From assembly GCF_041685465.1 (NCBI RefSeq), contig NZ_JAWLFS010000164.1, positions 1 to 6,805 on the forward strand: a DNA stretch of 6,805 bases. Direction: 5' to 3'. Under the pieces are notes generated by a model, which did no database searches, was not told the origin of the DNA, and saw nothing but the letters and a program-made list of their open reading frames with translations. Source of the stretch: Rhodosalinus sp041685465 (lineage in GTDB: Bacteria; Pseudomonadota; Alphaproteobacteria; Rhodobacterales; Rhodobacteraceae). Shown piece after piece: positions 1-5,164 of this stretch (its first letter is position 1; each line of letters starts with the position of its first letter). Made by a program: the position numbers and the translations under genes.

Positions 1-1
1 C

Positions 2-148
2 ACCTTCATCAGCCGCATCCGGCAGGATTCGACCATCGACAACGGCCTGAACCTCTGGTGCGTCTCCGACAACCTGCGCAAGGGCGCCGCGCTCAACGCC
101 GTGCAGATCGCCGAGGCGCTCGGGAGCCGCTGCCTGAAGAAGGGCTGA
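2..148 (+). CDS. asd: Aspartate-semialdehyde dehydrogenase, C-terminal end (partial)
   Basis: Only the last 48 codons are in the window, reading from base 2 to a TGA at 146-148. The enzyme reduces beta-aspartyl phosphate to aspartate semialdehyde with NADPH, the second step toward lysine/diaminopimelate, threonine and methionine in the cytoplasm. The visible tail contains the family-typical stretch DSTIDNGLNLWCVSDNLRKG followed by AALNAVQIAEAL, which in this family belongs to the C-terminal helix that packs against the NADP site. The catalytic Cys and His lie upstream of the window and cannot be checked. A long inverted repeat follows the stop, consistent with a transcript end. The identification rests on this conserved tail alone but is distinctive. 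Confidence 0.92.
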   Translation, partial: TFISRIRQDSTIDNGLNLWCVSDNLRKGAALNAVQIAEALGSRCLKKG

Positions 149-217
149 GCGCGCGCGGCGGGGCGCGAGCGCGCGCGACGGGGCGCTTTCGTCTCGCATT
201 CGCCGGAAAGCGCCCCG
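149..217 (+). terminator. Inverted repeats after asd, probable terminator
   Basis: A perfect 12-bp inverted repeat, CGGGGCGCTTTC at 179-190 and GAAAGCGCCCCG at 206-217, encloses a 15-nt loop. Just before it, two self-complementary GCGCGCGC blocks (149-156 and 169-176) could form a second stem starting directly at the asd stop codon. No T-run follows, so this would be a hairpin of the U-poor kind often seen in very G+C-rich genomes, or an RNA-stabilising 3' end. Seen directly: the repeats. Inferred: termination of the asd transcript. Confidence 0.55.
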
Positions 218-281
218 CGCCGGAAACCCGCCGGAAAGGGAGAGCTCCCAGATTGCGCCGCCGTGGGGGCGTGACGACGGG

Positions 282-674
282 GTGAGCACGGTGGCGGAGC
301 GACCGATCGCGCTGACGCGGGAGGAACCCGCGCGGCTGAACCATGAACGCCTGAGGCGCCTTTTCGCGGAGCTCGGCCCGGAAGCGGGGGAAGCGGTGGT
401 GACCCGCGCGCTCGAGGAACTCGCGGTGCGCCTCGCGCGGCTCGGCCGGGCGCAGTCGGCCGGGGATATCGACGCCCTGCACAGGACCGCGCGCGGGATG
501 GCGGCGATCGCCGAACAACTCGGCATGGAGGCGCTCGCGCGGGCCGCGCGCGATGCCTGCGCCTGCGCGGCGGCCGGGGATGCGGTGGCGCTCGCCGCGG
601 TGCTCGCGCGGCTCGACAGGCTGGGGGAGCGGTCGCTCCTCGCCGTGTGGGACGATGACGTGCCGCCGGGCTGA
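282..674 (+). CDS. Hpt-like helical protein lacking the usual phospho-His (uncharacterised)
   Basis: This encodes 130 residues, predicted all-helical and rich in Ala, Arg and Leu, with no signal peptide or membrane segment. The region from about 60 to 118 resembles a histidine phosphotransfer domain: AEQLGMEALARAARDACACAAAGD followed by a helix AVALAAVLARLDRLGERS has the spacing of the Hpt four-helix bundle. If LGMEAL is aligned to the LGAEAL-type segment that follows the Hpt phospho-site, the accepting His falls on Arg71. The nearest His is His67, one helical turn earlier. I read it as a degenerate or adaptor Hpt protein of a type found in Rhodobacterales, from memory rather than a search. 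The start is GTG at 282; no strong ribosome binding site precedes it, and GTG at 291 is an alternative. The thiolase promoter follows, so it may be transcribed alone. Confidence 0.72.
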   Translation: MSTVAERPIALTREEPARLNHERLRRLFAELGPEAGEAVVTRALEELAVRLARLGRAQSAGDIDALHRTARGMAAIAEQLGMEALARAARDACACAAAGDAVALAAVLARLDRLGERSLLAVWDDDVPPG

Positions 675-686
675 GGCCACGCGGCC

Positions 687-715
687 GTGACGCGCCGCAC
701 TGGCCGGGCTAGGGT
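687..715 (+). promoter_or_regulatory. Putative sigma-70 promoter of the thiolase gene
   Basis: GTGACG at 687-692 (four of six match TTGACA) is separated by 17 bases from TAGGGT at 710-715 (three of six match TATAAT). The predicted transcription start is near 722, giving a leader of about 25 bases that contains the ribosome binding site GGAGAGG at 734-740, seven bases before the ATG at 748. TAGGGT-like -10 elements are common in G+C-rich alphaproteobacteria. The match is modest and unverified. Confidence 0.35.
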
Positions 716-747
716 CCGCGCGACAGATTCGCGGGAGAGGACACAGC

Positions 748-1926
748 ATGAACGACATCGTCATCCTGAGCGGCGCGCGCACCGCCATCGGCACCTTCGG
801 CGGCGCCCTCGCGGGGGTGGCCCCGATCACCCTGGGCGCCACCGCGGCCGCGGCCGCGCTCGAACGCGCGGGTGTCGAGGGCGGGCAGATCGGCCACGTC
901 GCCTTCGGCCACGTCATCAACACCGAGCCGCGGGACATGTATCTCTCCCGCGTCGCGGCGATGGAGGCGGGCGTGCCGGAGACGGTGCCGGCGATGAACG
1001 TCAACCGCCTCTGCGGCTCCGGCGCGCAGGCGATCGTCTCGGTGATGCAGTCGCTGGCGCTGGGCGACGCGGACTTCGGCCTCGCCGGGGGGGCGGAAAG
1101 CATGAGCCGCGCGCCCTACATCGTGCCCGAACAGCGCTTCGGCGCGAAGATGGGCGACGTGAAGGCGCGCGACATGATGCTCGGCGCGCTGAACTGCCCC
1201 TTCGGCACCGGCCACATGGGCGTCACCGCCGAGAACGTGGCGACCGAACAGGGCGTGAGCCGCGCCGCGCAGGACGCCTTCGCGCTCGAAAGCCAGCGCC
1301 GCGCCGGCCGTGCCATCGAGGAGGGCCGCTTCGCAGAACAGATCGTGCCGGTCGAGGTGCAGGTGAGGCGCGAGACGCGGCAGGTCGTGACGGACGAGCA
1401 CCCGAAACCCTCGACCACCGCCGAGGGGCTCGCGTCGCTCAAGCCCGCCTTCGCGAAGGATGGCACGGTCACGCCGGGCAACGCGAGCGGCATCAACGAC
1501 GGCGCCGCGGCGCTGGTGCTGGCGCGCGCCGAGGCGGCGAAGGCGGCGGGCCTCGCCCCGCGGGCGCGGCTCCTCGGCTACGCGCATGCCGGCGTGCGGC
1601 CCGAGGTCATGGGCATCGGCCCCGTGCCGGCGGTGCGCACGCTCCTCGATCGCACCGGGCTCTCGGTCGCGGATTTCGACGTGGTCGAATCGAACGAGGC
1701 CTTCGCCGCCCAGGCGCTCGCGGTCTCCGACGCGCTCGGCCTCGACCCGGACAAGGTGAACCCCAACGGCGGCGCCATCGCCCTCGGCCATCCCATCGGC
1801 GCCACCGGCGCGATCATCACCATCAAGGCGCTTCACGAACTGGAGCGCATCGGCGGCCGCTACGCGCTGGTGACCATGTGCATCGGCGGCGGGCAGGGGA
1901 TCGCGCTGGCGCTCGAGCGGCTCTGA
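748..1926 (+). CDS. bktB: Beta-ketothiolase / acetyl-CoA C-acetyltransferase, BktB-like
   Basis: This is a complete 392-residue thiolase II, the usual length for the family. It condenses two acetyl-CoA to acetoacetyl-CoA, or acetyl-CoA with a longer acyl-CoA, and can run in the thiolytic direction. All catalytic elements are present: acyl-accepting Cys89 in NRLCGSG, Asn316 in SNEAFA, His348 in LGHPIGATGA and Cys378 in CIGGGQG, plus the substrate-pocket segment HMGVTAENVA at 156-165. The signatures RTAIGTFGG, TEPRDMYLSRVAA and DMMLGAL resemble BktB more than PhaA, suggesting tolerance of C5 or longer substrates; this is an inference. It is cytosolic. Likely roles are polyhydroxyalkanoate synthesis or feeding the ethylmalonyl-CoA pathway, but no phaB, phaC or crotonyl-CoA reductase gene is adjacent. 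The ATG has a good GGAGAGG ribosome binding site. It stands alone between a weak promoter and a hairpin. Confidence 0.95.
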   Translation: MNDIVILSGARTAIGTFGGALAGVAPITLGATAAAAALERAGVEGGQIGHVAFGHVINTEPRDMYLSRVAAMEAGVPETVPAMNVNRLCGSGAQAIVSVMQSLALGDADFGLAGGAESMSRAPYIVPEQRFGAKMGDVKARDMMLGALNCPFGTGHMGVTAENVATEQGVSRAAQDAFALESQRRAGRAIEEGRFAEQIVPVEVQVRRETRQVVTDEHPKPSTTAEGLASLKPAFAKDGTVTPGNASGINDGAAALVLARAEAAKAAGLAPRARLLGYAHAGVRPEVMGIGPVPAVRTLLDRTGLSVADFDVVESNEAFAAQALAVSDALGLDPDKVNPNGGAIALGHPIGATGAIITIKALHELERIGGRYALVTMCIGGGQGIALALERL

Positions 1927-1940
1927 CGCCCGTCGCCGGT

Positions 1941-1966
1941 CCGGGGCCGACGCCACAGGCCCCCGG
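1941..1966 (+). terminator. Terminator-like hairpin after the thiolase gene
   Basis: CCGGGGCC at 1941-1948 pairs with GGCCCC(C)GG at 1958-1966 with one bulged C, around a 9-nt loop, starting 14 bases after the thiolase stop. There is no T-run. Its position suggests it ends or stabilises the thiolase mRNA; the function is inferred. Confidence 0.35.
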
Positions 1967-1980
1967 CCGCCCGCATCGCC

Positions 1981-2063
1981 AAGGCCTTCTTCTTGGACCA
2001 AATATCCCGGGGGGAGTCCGGCGCAGCCGGACGGGGGGCTGGCCCCCCTTGTGCCCCCGGCTG
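1981..2063 (-). repeat. Rhodobacterales-type intergenic double-hairpin element
   Basis: In the + orientation this reads: a CTTCTTCTTGG motif (1987-1997), CCAAATATCCCGGGG, a perfect 7-bp hairpin GTCCGGC-GCA-GCCGGAC (2016-2032), then immediately a G6-CTGG-C6 hairpin (2033-2048). A further segment, CCGGCTG at 2057-2063, can pair with CAGCCGG at 2024-2030, so two folds compete. The pattern of a short unique hairpin flanked by C/G runs, with an ATATTTGG...AAGAAGAAG tail on the minus strand, is one I recall as recurrent between genes in Rhodobacterales. Only one copy is in this window, so repeat status is from memory. It sits between convergent bktB and radC, fitting a bidirectional terminator or mRNA 3'-end element. 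Confidence 0.5.
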
Positions 2064-2147
2064 CCGGTCCGACGCGCCGCCGGCCCCTTGCCGCAGGCGG
2101 TCGCGCATCGAAACGAACGGTGCACGGTCCCTCCCGCGCGCGCCGGC

Positions 2148-2909
2148 TCAGAGCAGCCCCTCGGCGCGGAAGCTGAGCTCCTGCGCGCGGCCGATCACGA
2201 GGTGGTCGTGCAGCGTGATCGAGAGCGCCTCGGCCGCGCGGCGGATCTGTTCGGTCATGGCGATGTCGGCCTCCGACGGCGTGGGATCGCCCGAGGGGTG
2301 GTTGTGCACGAGGATGAGCGCCGAGGCGTTCAGCTCCAGCGCGCGCTTGACCACCTCGCGGGGGTAGACGGGCACGTGATCCACCGTGCCGCGCGCCTGC
2401 TCCTCGTCGGCGATCAGCACGTTCTTGCGGTCGAGGTAGAGCACGCGGAACTGCTCCGTCTCGCGGTGGGCCATGGTCGTGTGGCAGTAGTCGATCAGCG
2501 CCTGCCAGCTCGAGACGACCTGCCGGCGCAGCACGCGCGAGCGCGAGAGACGGTGCGCCGCCGCCTCGACGATCTTCAGTTCGCAGACCACGGCCGGCCC
2601 CACGCCCTCCGTCTCGGTCAGCCGCTCGGCCGGCGCCGAGACCACGGCGTTGAAATCCCCGAAGCGGTCGATCAGCGCGCGGGCGAGCGGTTTCACGTCG
2701 CGGCGCGGGATGGCGCGGAAGAGCACGAGCTCCAGCAGTTCGTAATCCGGCATCGCCTCCGCGCCGCCGGCGAGGAAGCGCTCGCGCAGCCGCGCGCGGT
2801 GGTCGCGCAGGTAGCTCGGCTGTTTGGCCGACGGGCCGGGCGGCGCGGCCTCGGCCTCGTCGGTGTCGAAGAGCGGCAGGGCGGCTTCGGCGAAGGCGGT
2901 GCGGGTCAT
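2148..2909 (-). CDS. radC: RadC family JAMM-domain protein
   Basis: This encodes 253 residues, near the usual family length. An N-terminal helix-hairpin-helix region (about 36-122: LRERFL, DYELLELVLF, LIDRFGDFNAVV, TEGVGPAVVCELKIVEA) is followed by the JAB/JAMM metalloprotease-like domain. The zinc motif is intact: His202-Asn-His204 in HNHPSGDPTPSEAD, with Ser212 and Asp215. RadC was named as a DNA-repair gene, but that assignment in E. coli was later withdrawn; its biochemical role is unknown, and relatives are often linked to competence or mobile DNA. I chose ATG at 2907-2909, preceded by GTGAGGG; GTG nine bases upstream is possible. A CtrA- or LexA-like site lies just upstream. It is divergent from the nitroreductase and convergent with bktB. 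The long upstream in-frame extension through the nitroreductase gene is antisense read-through, not protein. Confidence 0.92.
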   Translation of the reverse strand: MTRTAFAEAALPLFDTDEAEAAPPGPSAKQPSYLRDHRARLRERFLAGGAEAMPDYELLELVLFRAIPRRDVKPLARALIDRFGDFNAVVSAPAERLTETEGVGPAVVCELKIVEAAAHRLSRSRVLRRQVVSSWQALIDYCHTTMAHRETEQFRVLYLDRKNVLIADEEQARGTVDHVPVYPREVVKRALELNASALILVHNHPSGDPTPSEADIAMTEQIRRAAEALSITLHDHLVIGRAQELSFRAEGLL

Positions 2910-2930
2910 GGCCCTCACCAGACCGGATTC

Positions 2931-2948
2931 GGATGAACGGTCGGTTAA
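2931..2948 (-). promoter_or_regulatory. CtrA-like (or LexA-like) site upstream of radC
   Basis: Read on the minus strand, toward radC, the sequence is TTAACCGACCGTTCATCC: TTAA, seven bases, TTCA. That is one mismatch from the CtrA full site TTAA-N7-TTAA. The same bases shifted by one give GTTA-N7-GTTC, one mismatch from the alphaproteobacterial LexA box GTTC-N7-GTTC. The site ends about 22 bases before the radC ATG, close for an activator centred at -35, so repression or a very short leader would be required. It shares 13 of 18 positions with the site at 5103-5120. Confidence 0.4.
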
Positions 2949-3017
2949 CGCGCGTCGCCCTTGCATCGGGGTCCGGACCGACCGAGATAGGGCGCGCGCC
3001 CCGAGACGGAGACCGCG

Positions 3018-3596
3018 ATGCCAGAGCCCAATCCCGCCGCGCTCGACTTCCTGCTGACGCGCCGTTCGCGCCCGGCCAAGACCCTCGGTGCGCCCGCCCC
3101 GACCGCGGAGGAGCTGCGCCGCCTGCTCGCCGCCGCCGCGCGCGTGCCCGATCACGGCAAGCTGGAGCCGTGGCGCTTCGTCGTGCTGGAGCCCCGCGCG
3201 CTCGCCCGGCTCGCCCATCTCGCGCGCGAGCGCGCGGTCGCGGAGGGCCATGACGACGCCGGAATCGCCAAGGCCGCGCAGCAGTTCGAGGAAAGCCCGC
3301 TCGCCGTCGCGGTGATCGAGGTGCAGAAGCCCTCCGACAAGATCCCGGCGCTCGAGATGACCTATTCCGCGGGCGCGGCGGCGCTCTCGCTCCTGAACGC
3401 CGCGCTCGCGGCGGGCTGGGGCGCGAACTGGCTGACGGGCTGGCTCGCGCACGACCGGGCCTTCACAGAGGCCGCGCTGGGGCTCGCCGGGAACGAACGC
3501 ATCGCGGGCTTCATCCACATCGGCGCCGAACGCGCCACGCCGCCCGAGCGCCCGCGTCCCGATCTCGACCGGATCGTGACGTGGCTCTCGGAGTGA
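3018..3596 (+). CDS. Nitroreductase family protein (YdjA-like)
   Basis: This is a 192-residue FMN-dependent oxidoreductase of the small, YdjA-type nitroreductase group, which transfers electrons from NAD(P)H to nitro compounds, quinones or other unknown substrates in the cytoplasm. Recognisable features are the N-terminal FMN-phosphate motif TRRSRPAKTL (14-23), the segment RVPDHGKLEPWRF (42-54) with His46-Gly-Lys48, the helix GWGANWLTGW (133-142), and the C-terminal FIHIG ... PPERPRPDLDRIVTWL (175-190) that completes the flavin pocket. The physiological substrate cannot be deduced. The ATG has a GGAG ribosome binding site six bases upstream. Its 3' end overlaps the EI24 gene, so the two are probably cotranscribed. 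It is divergent from radC across a 108-bp gap. Confidence 0.93.
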   Translation: MPEPNPAALDFLLTRRSRPAKTLGAPAPTAEELRRLLAAAARVPDHGKLEPWRFVVLEPRALARLAHLARERAVAEGHDDAGIAKAAQQFEESPLAVAVIEVQKPSDKIPALEMTYSAGAAALSLLNAALAAGWGANWLTGWLAHDRAFTEAALGLAGNERIAGFIHIGAERATPPERPRPDLDRIVTWLSE

Positions 3597-4285
3597 TCCT
3601 GTCGGCCTTTCTGAAGGCGCTCGGGCAGCTCGGCGACCGGCGGTTCCGCGCGGTGCTCTGGCGCGGGCTGGCGCTGACCCTCGGGCTTCTGGCGGGGCTG
3701 ACGGCGCTTCTGGTCTGGGGCGTCGGCGCGCTCGTCGGGGACACGGTCGCGCTGCCGCTCCTGGGCGAGGTCGCCTGGGTGGACGATGTCCTGTCCTGGG
3801 CCTTCCTGGCGCTGATGATCGGGCTTTCGGTCTTCCTGATGGTGCCGGTGGCGGCGGCCTTCGTCTCGATCTTCCTCGAGGAGGTGGCCGGCGCGGTGGA
3901 GGCGCGGCATTACCCCGCGCTGCCGCCGGCGGACGAGGTCTCGGTCCTCGACGGGCTGCGCGACGGGGCCGCGGCCTTCGGGCTGCTGATCGTGGCCAAC
4001 GTCGTGGCGCTCGCCGTGACGCTGGTCTTTCCGATCGGGGGGCTGCCGGTCTTCTACGCGGTCAACGGGCTGCTGCTGGGGCGGGAGTATTTCACCGTCG
4101 CGGCCATGCGCCGTGTCGGCCGGCCGGAGGCCGCACGGCTGCGGCGCAAGCATCTGCCCACGATCTGGGCGGCCGGCGTGCTGATGGCGCTGCCGCTCAC
4201 CGTGCCGGTGCTCAACCTGGTCGTGCCGATCCTCGGCGCGGCGACCTATACGCACATCTTCCACGCGCTGGAGCGGCGCGGCTGA
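3593..4285 (+). CDS. EI24 domain-containing integral membrane protein
   Basis: This encodes 230 residues with at least four hydrophobic segments (about 25-46, 66-95, 126-149 and 190-217) and a short hydrophobic stretch around 151-162 ending in GREYF (163-167), a hallmark of the EI24/CysZ-like family (PF07264). CysZ members help sulfate uptake; alphaproteobacterial EI24 proteins are mostly of unknown role, so transport is only a possibility. No cysteine-biosynthesis gene is near. I chose GTG at 3593, which overlaps the nitroreductase stop as GTGA and gives an N-terminus ILSAFLKALGQLGD; GTG at 3581 in the same frame is the alternative, adding four residues. The four-base overlap implies translational coupling to the nitroreductase. 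The stop lies 3 bp from the end of the opposing DUF1467 gene. Confidence 0.87.
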   Translation: MILSAFLKALGQLGDRRFRAVLWRGLALTLGLLAGLTALLVWGVGALVGDTVALPLLGEVAWVDDVLSWAFLALMIGLSVFLMVPVAAAFVSIFLEEVAGAVEARHYPALPPADEVSVLDGLRDGAAAFGLLIVANVVALAVTLVFPIGGLPVFYAVNGLLLGREYFTVAAMRRVGRPEAARLRRKHLPTIWAAGVLMALPLTVPVLNLVVPILGAATYTHIFHALERRG

Positions 4286-4288
4286 GGC

Positions 4289-4576
4289 TCACTCCACGAG
4301 CGGCGATTCGGGCCCCATCCGACCGAACATGTCGATATCGCGCACCGTGATCGCGTCGGACAGGATCACCGCCGCCAGCATGGCCCAGAGGGCCGCCGCG
4401 ACGAGCGTGGAGATCACCACCTTGCGCTTCAGGTGATGGTGCTCCGGCGCGCCGGCGGAGGTGCCCTCGACCACGTTGCCGAGATCCCCCTGTGTCTGGA
4501 TGCGGAACGGCAGCGCCGTCAGGAACACGAGAAACCAGAGGACTGCGTAGAGCACGACGGCGGAGGCGATGGACAT
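4289..4576 (-). CDS. DUF1467 family small membrane protein
   Basis: This encodes 95 residues with two membrane helices (about 5-24 and 53-73) separated by a polar loop that carries the family features LPFRIQTQGDLGNVVEGT and SAGAPEHHHLKRK. The C-terminal ~20 residues are polar. This matches the DUF1467 family (PF07330) of alphaproteobacteria, whose function is unknown. The ATG at 4574-4576 is preceded by GGAAAGGA with seven-base spacing. It starts 27 bases after the methylmalonyl-CoA epimerase stop and should be in the same operon. Its stop is 3 bp from the convergent EI24 gene, so any terminator must lie inside the neighbouring coding sequence. Confidence 0.9.
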   Translation of the reverse strand: MSIASAVVLYAVLWFLVFLTALPFRIQTQGDLGNVVEGTSAGAPEHHHLKRKVVISTLVAAALWAMLAAVILSDAITVRDIDMFGRMGPESPLVE

Positions 4577-4603
4577 GGGCGTTCCTTTCCGGGCGCGGGC
4601 GGC

Positions 4604-5008
4604 TCAGACCTCTTCGAGTTCGACGAGGCAGCCGTTGAAATCCTTCGGATGCAGGAAGAGCACCGGCTTGCCGTGCGCACCGATCTTCGGCTCCCCGTCG
4701 CCGAGCACGCGCGCGCCGCTCTCGGCGAGGCGGTCGGCGGCAGCGCGGATGTCCTCCACCTCGTAGCAGACGTGGTGGATGCCGCCCGCGGGGTTCTTGG
4801 CGAGGAACCCGGCGATCGGGCTGTCCTCCCCAAGGGGGTGCAGAAGCTCGATCTTGGTGTTGGGCAACTCGATGAAGATCACCGTGACGCCGTGCTCGGG
4901 CTCCTCCTGCGGGGCGCCGACGGTCGCGCCCAGCGCGCCGCGGTACTGATCGGCCGCGGCCTCGAGGTCGGGGACGGCGATGGCGACGTGGTTCAGGCGT
5001 CCGATCAT
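4604..5008 (-). CDS. mce: Methylmalonyl-CoA epimerase
   Basis: This 134-residue vicinal-oxygen-chelate fold enzyme interconverts the 2R and 2S epimers of methylmalonyl-CoA, linking propionyl-CoA carboxylase to methylmalonyl-CoA mutase; in many alphaproteobacteria it also serves the ethylmalonyl-CoA pathway. Two beta-alpha-beta-beta-beta modules are visible: GRLNHVAIAVPDLEAAADQY at the N-terminus and GGIHHVCYEVEDI from 75. Probable metal ligands are His7, Glu54 (in KIELLHP), His78 or His79 and Glu130 (in CLVELEEV); GKPVLFLHPKDFNG (113-126) is typical of the epimerase subgroup rather than glyoxalase I. Length is normal. The ATG has an AGGAGAG ribosome binding site. It heads an operon with the DUF1467 gene, and a good promoter-like sequence lies upstream. 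Mutase and carboxylase genes are not in this window. Confidence 0.95.
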   Translation of the reverse strand: MIGRLNHVAIAVPDLEAAADQYRGALGATVGAPQEEPEHGVTVIFIELPNTKIELLHPLGEDSPIAGFLAKNPAGGIHHVCYEVEDIRAAADRLAESGARVLGDGEPKIGAHGKPVLFLHPKDFNGCLVELEEV

Positions 5009-5038
5009 GGGCAGGCTCTCCTCGGCTCGGCTTGGCGC

Positions 5039-5068
5039 GTTATGCGTCGCCGGGCGGGCGGGCCGCAA
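5039..5068 (-). promoter_or_regulatory. Putative sigma-70 promoter of the mce operon
   Basis: On the minus strand, TTGCGG (5063-5068) is followed after 18 bases by CATAAC (5039-5044), which matches TATAAT at four of six positions. The predicted start is near 5032, giving a leader of roughly 24 bases that carries the AGGAGAG ribosome binding site of mce. The -10 match is notable in such G+C-rich DNA. Confidence 0.45.
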
Positions 5069-5102
5069 GGGGCAGCGCGCCGCACCCGGGGCCACGGCGT
5101 GG

Positions 5103-5120
5103 TTAACCCCGCCTTCACCC
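5103..5120 (+). promoter_or_regulatory. CtrA-like site upstream of the receiver protein gene
   Basis: TTAACCCCGCCTTCACCC reads TTAA, seven bases, TTCA, one mismatch from the CtrA consensus TTAA-N7-TTAA, and points toward the receiver gene whose ATG is 45 bases beyond the site. The spacing fits an activator covering the -35 region with a leader of about 20 bases. The first half is within the palindrome GGTTAACC. No good -35/-10 pair accompanies it, as expected if the promoter depends on an activator. CtrA control is inferred. Confidence 0.42.
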
Positions 5121-5164
5121 CGAGGGGCGGAGAGTGGGCGCGCGCCAACCGATAGGAGCCCGAG

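Noticed and set aside
709..2001. 430-codon minus-strand frame opposite the thiolase gene
   Set aside because: Shadow of the thiolase gene: His/Arg/Ala-rich with no domain motif and no ribosome binding site support.
1993..2367. 124-codon + strand frame beginning in the intergenic repeat
   Set aside because: The start lies inside the hairpin element and the rest is antisense to radC; it is a by-product of the repeat.
687..2936. 749-codon open frame on the + strand across the thiolase gene and antisense to radC
   Set aside because: It overlaps two genes with clear catalytic motifs, is Arg/Gly/His-rich low-complexity, and arises because stop codons are rare in out-of-frame G+C-rich DNA.
2961..2989. 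TTGCAT-N17-GAGATA as a nitroreductase promoter
   Set aside because: The -10 matches at only two of six positions, too weak to call.
2910..3518. In-frame N-terminal extension of RadC by about 200 residues
   Set aside because: It runs antisense through the nitroreductase gene, has low-complexity composition, and RadC's normal length and ribosome binding site fit ATG at 2907-2909.
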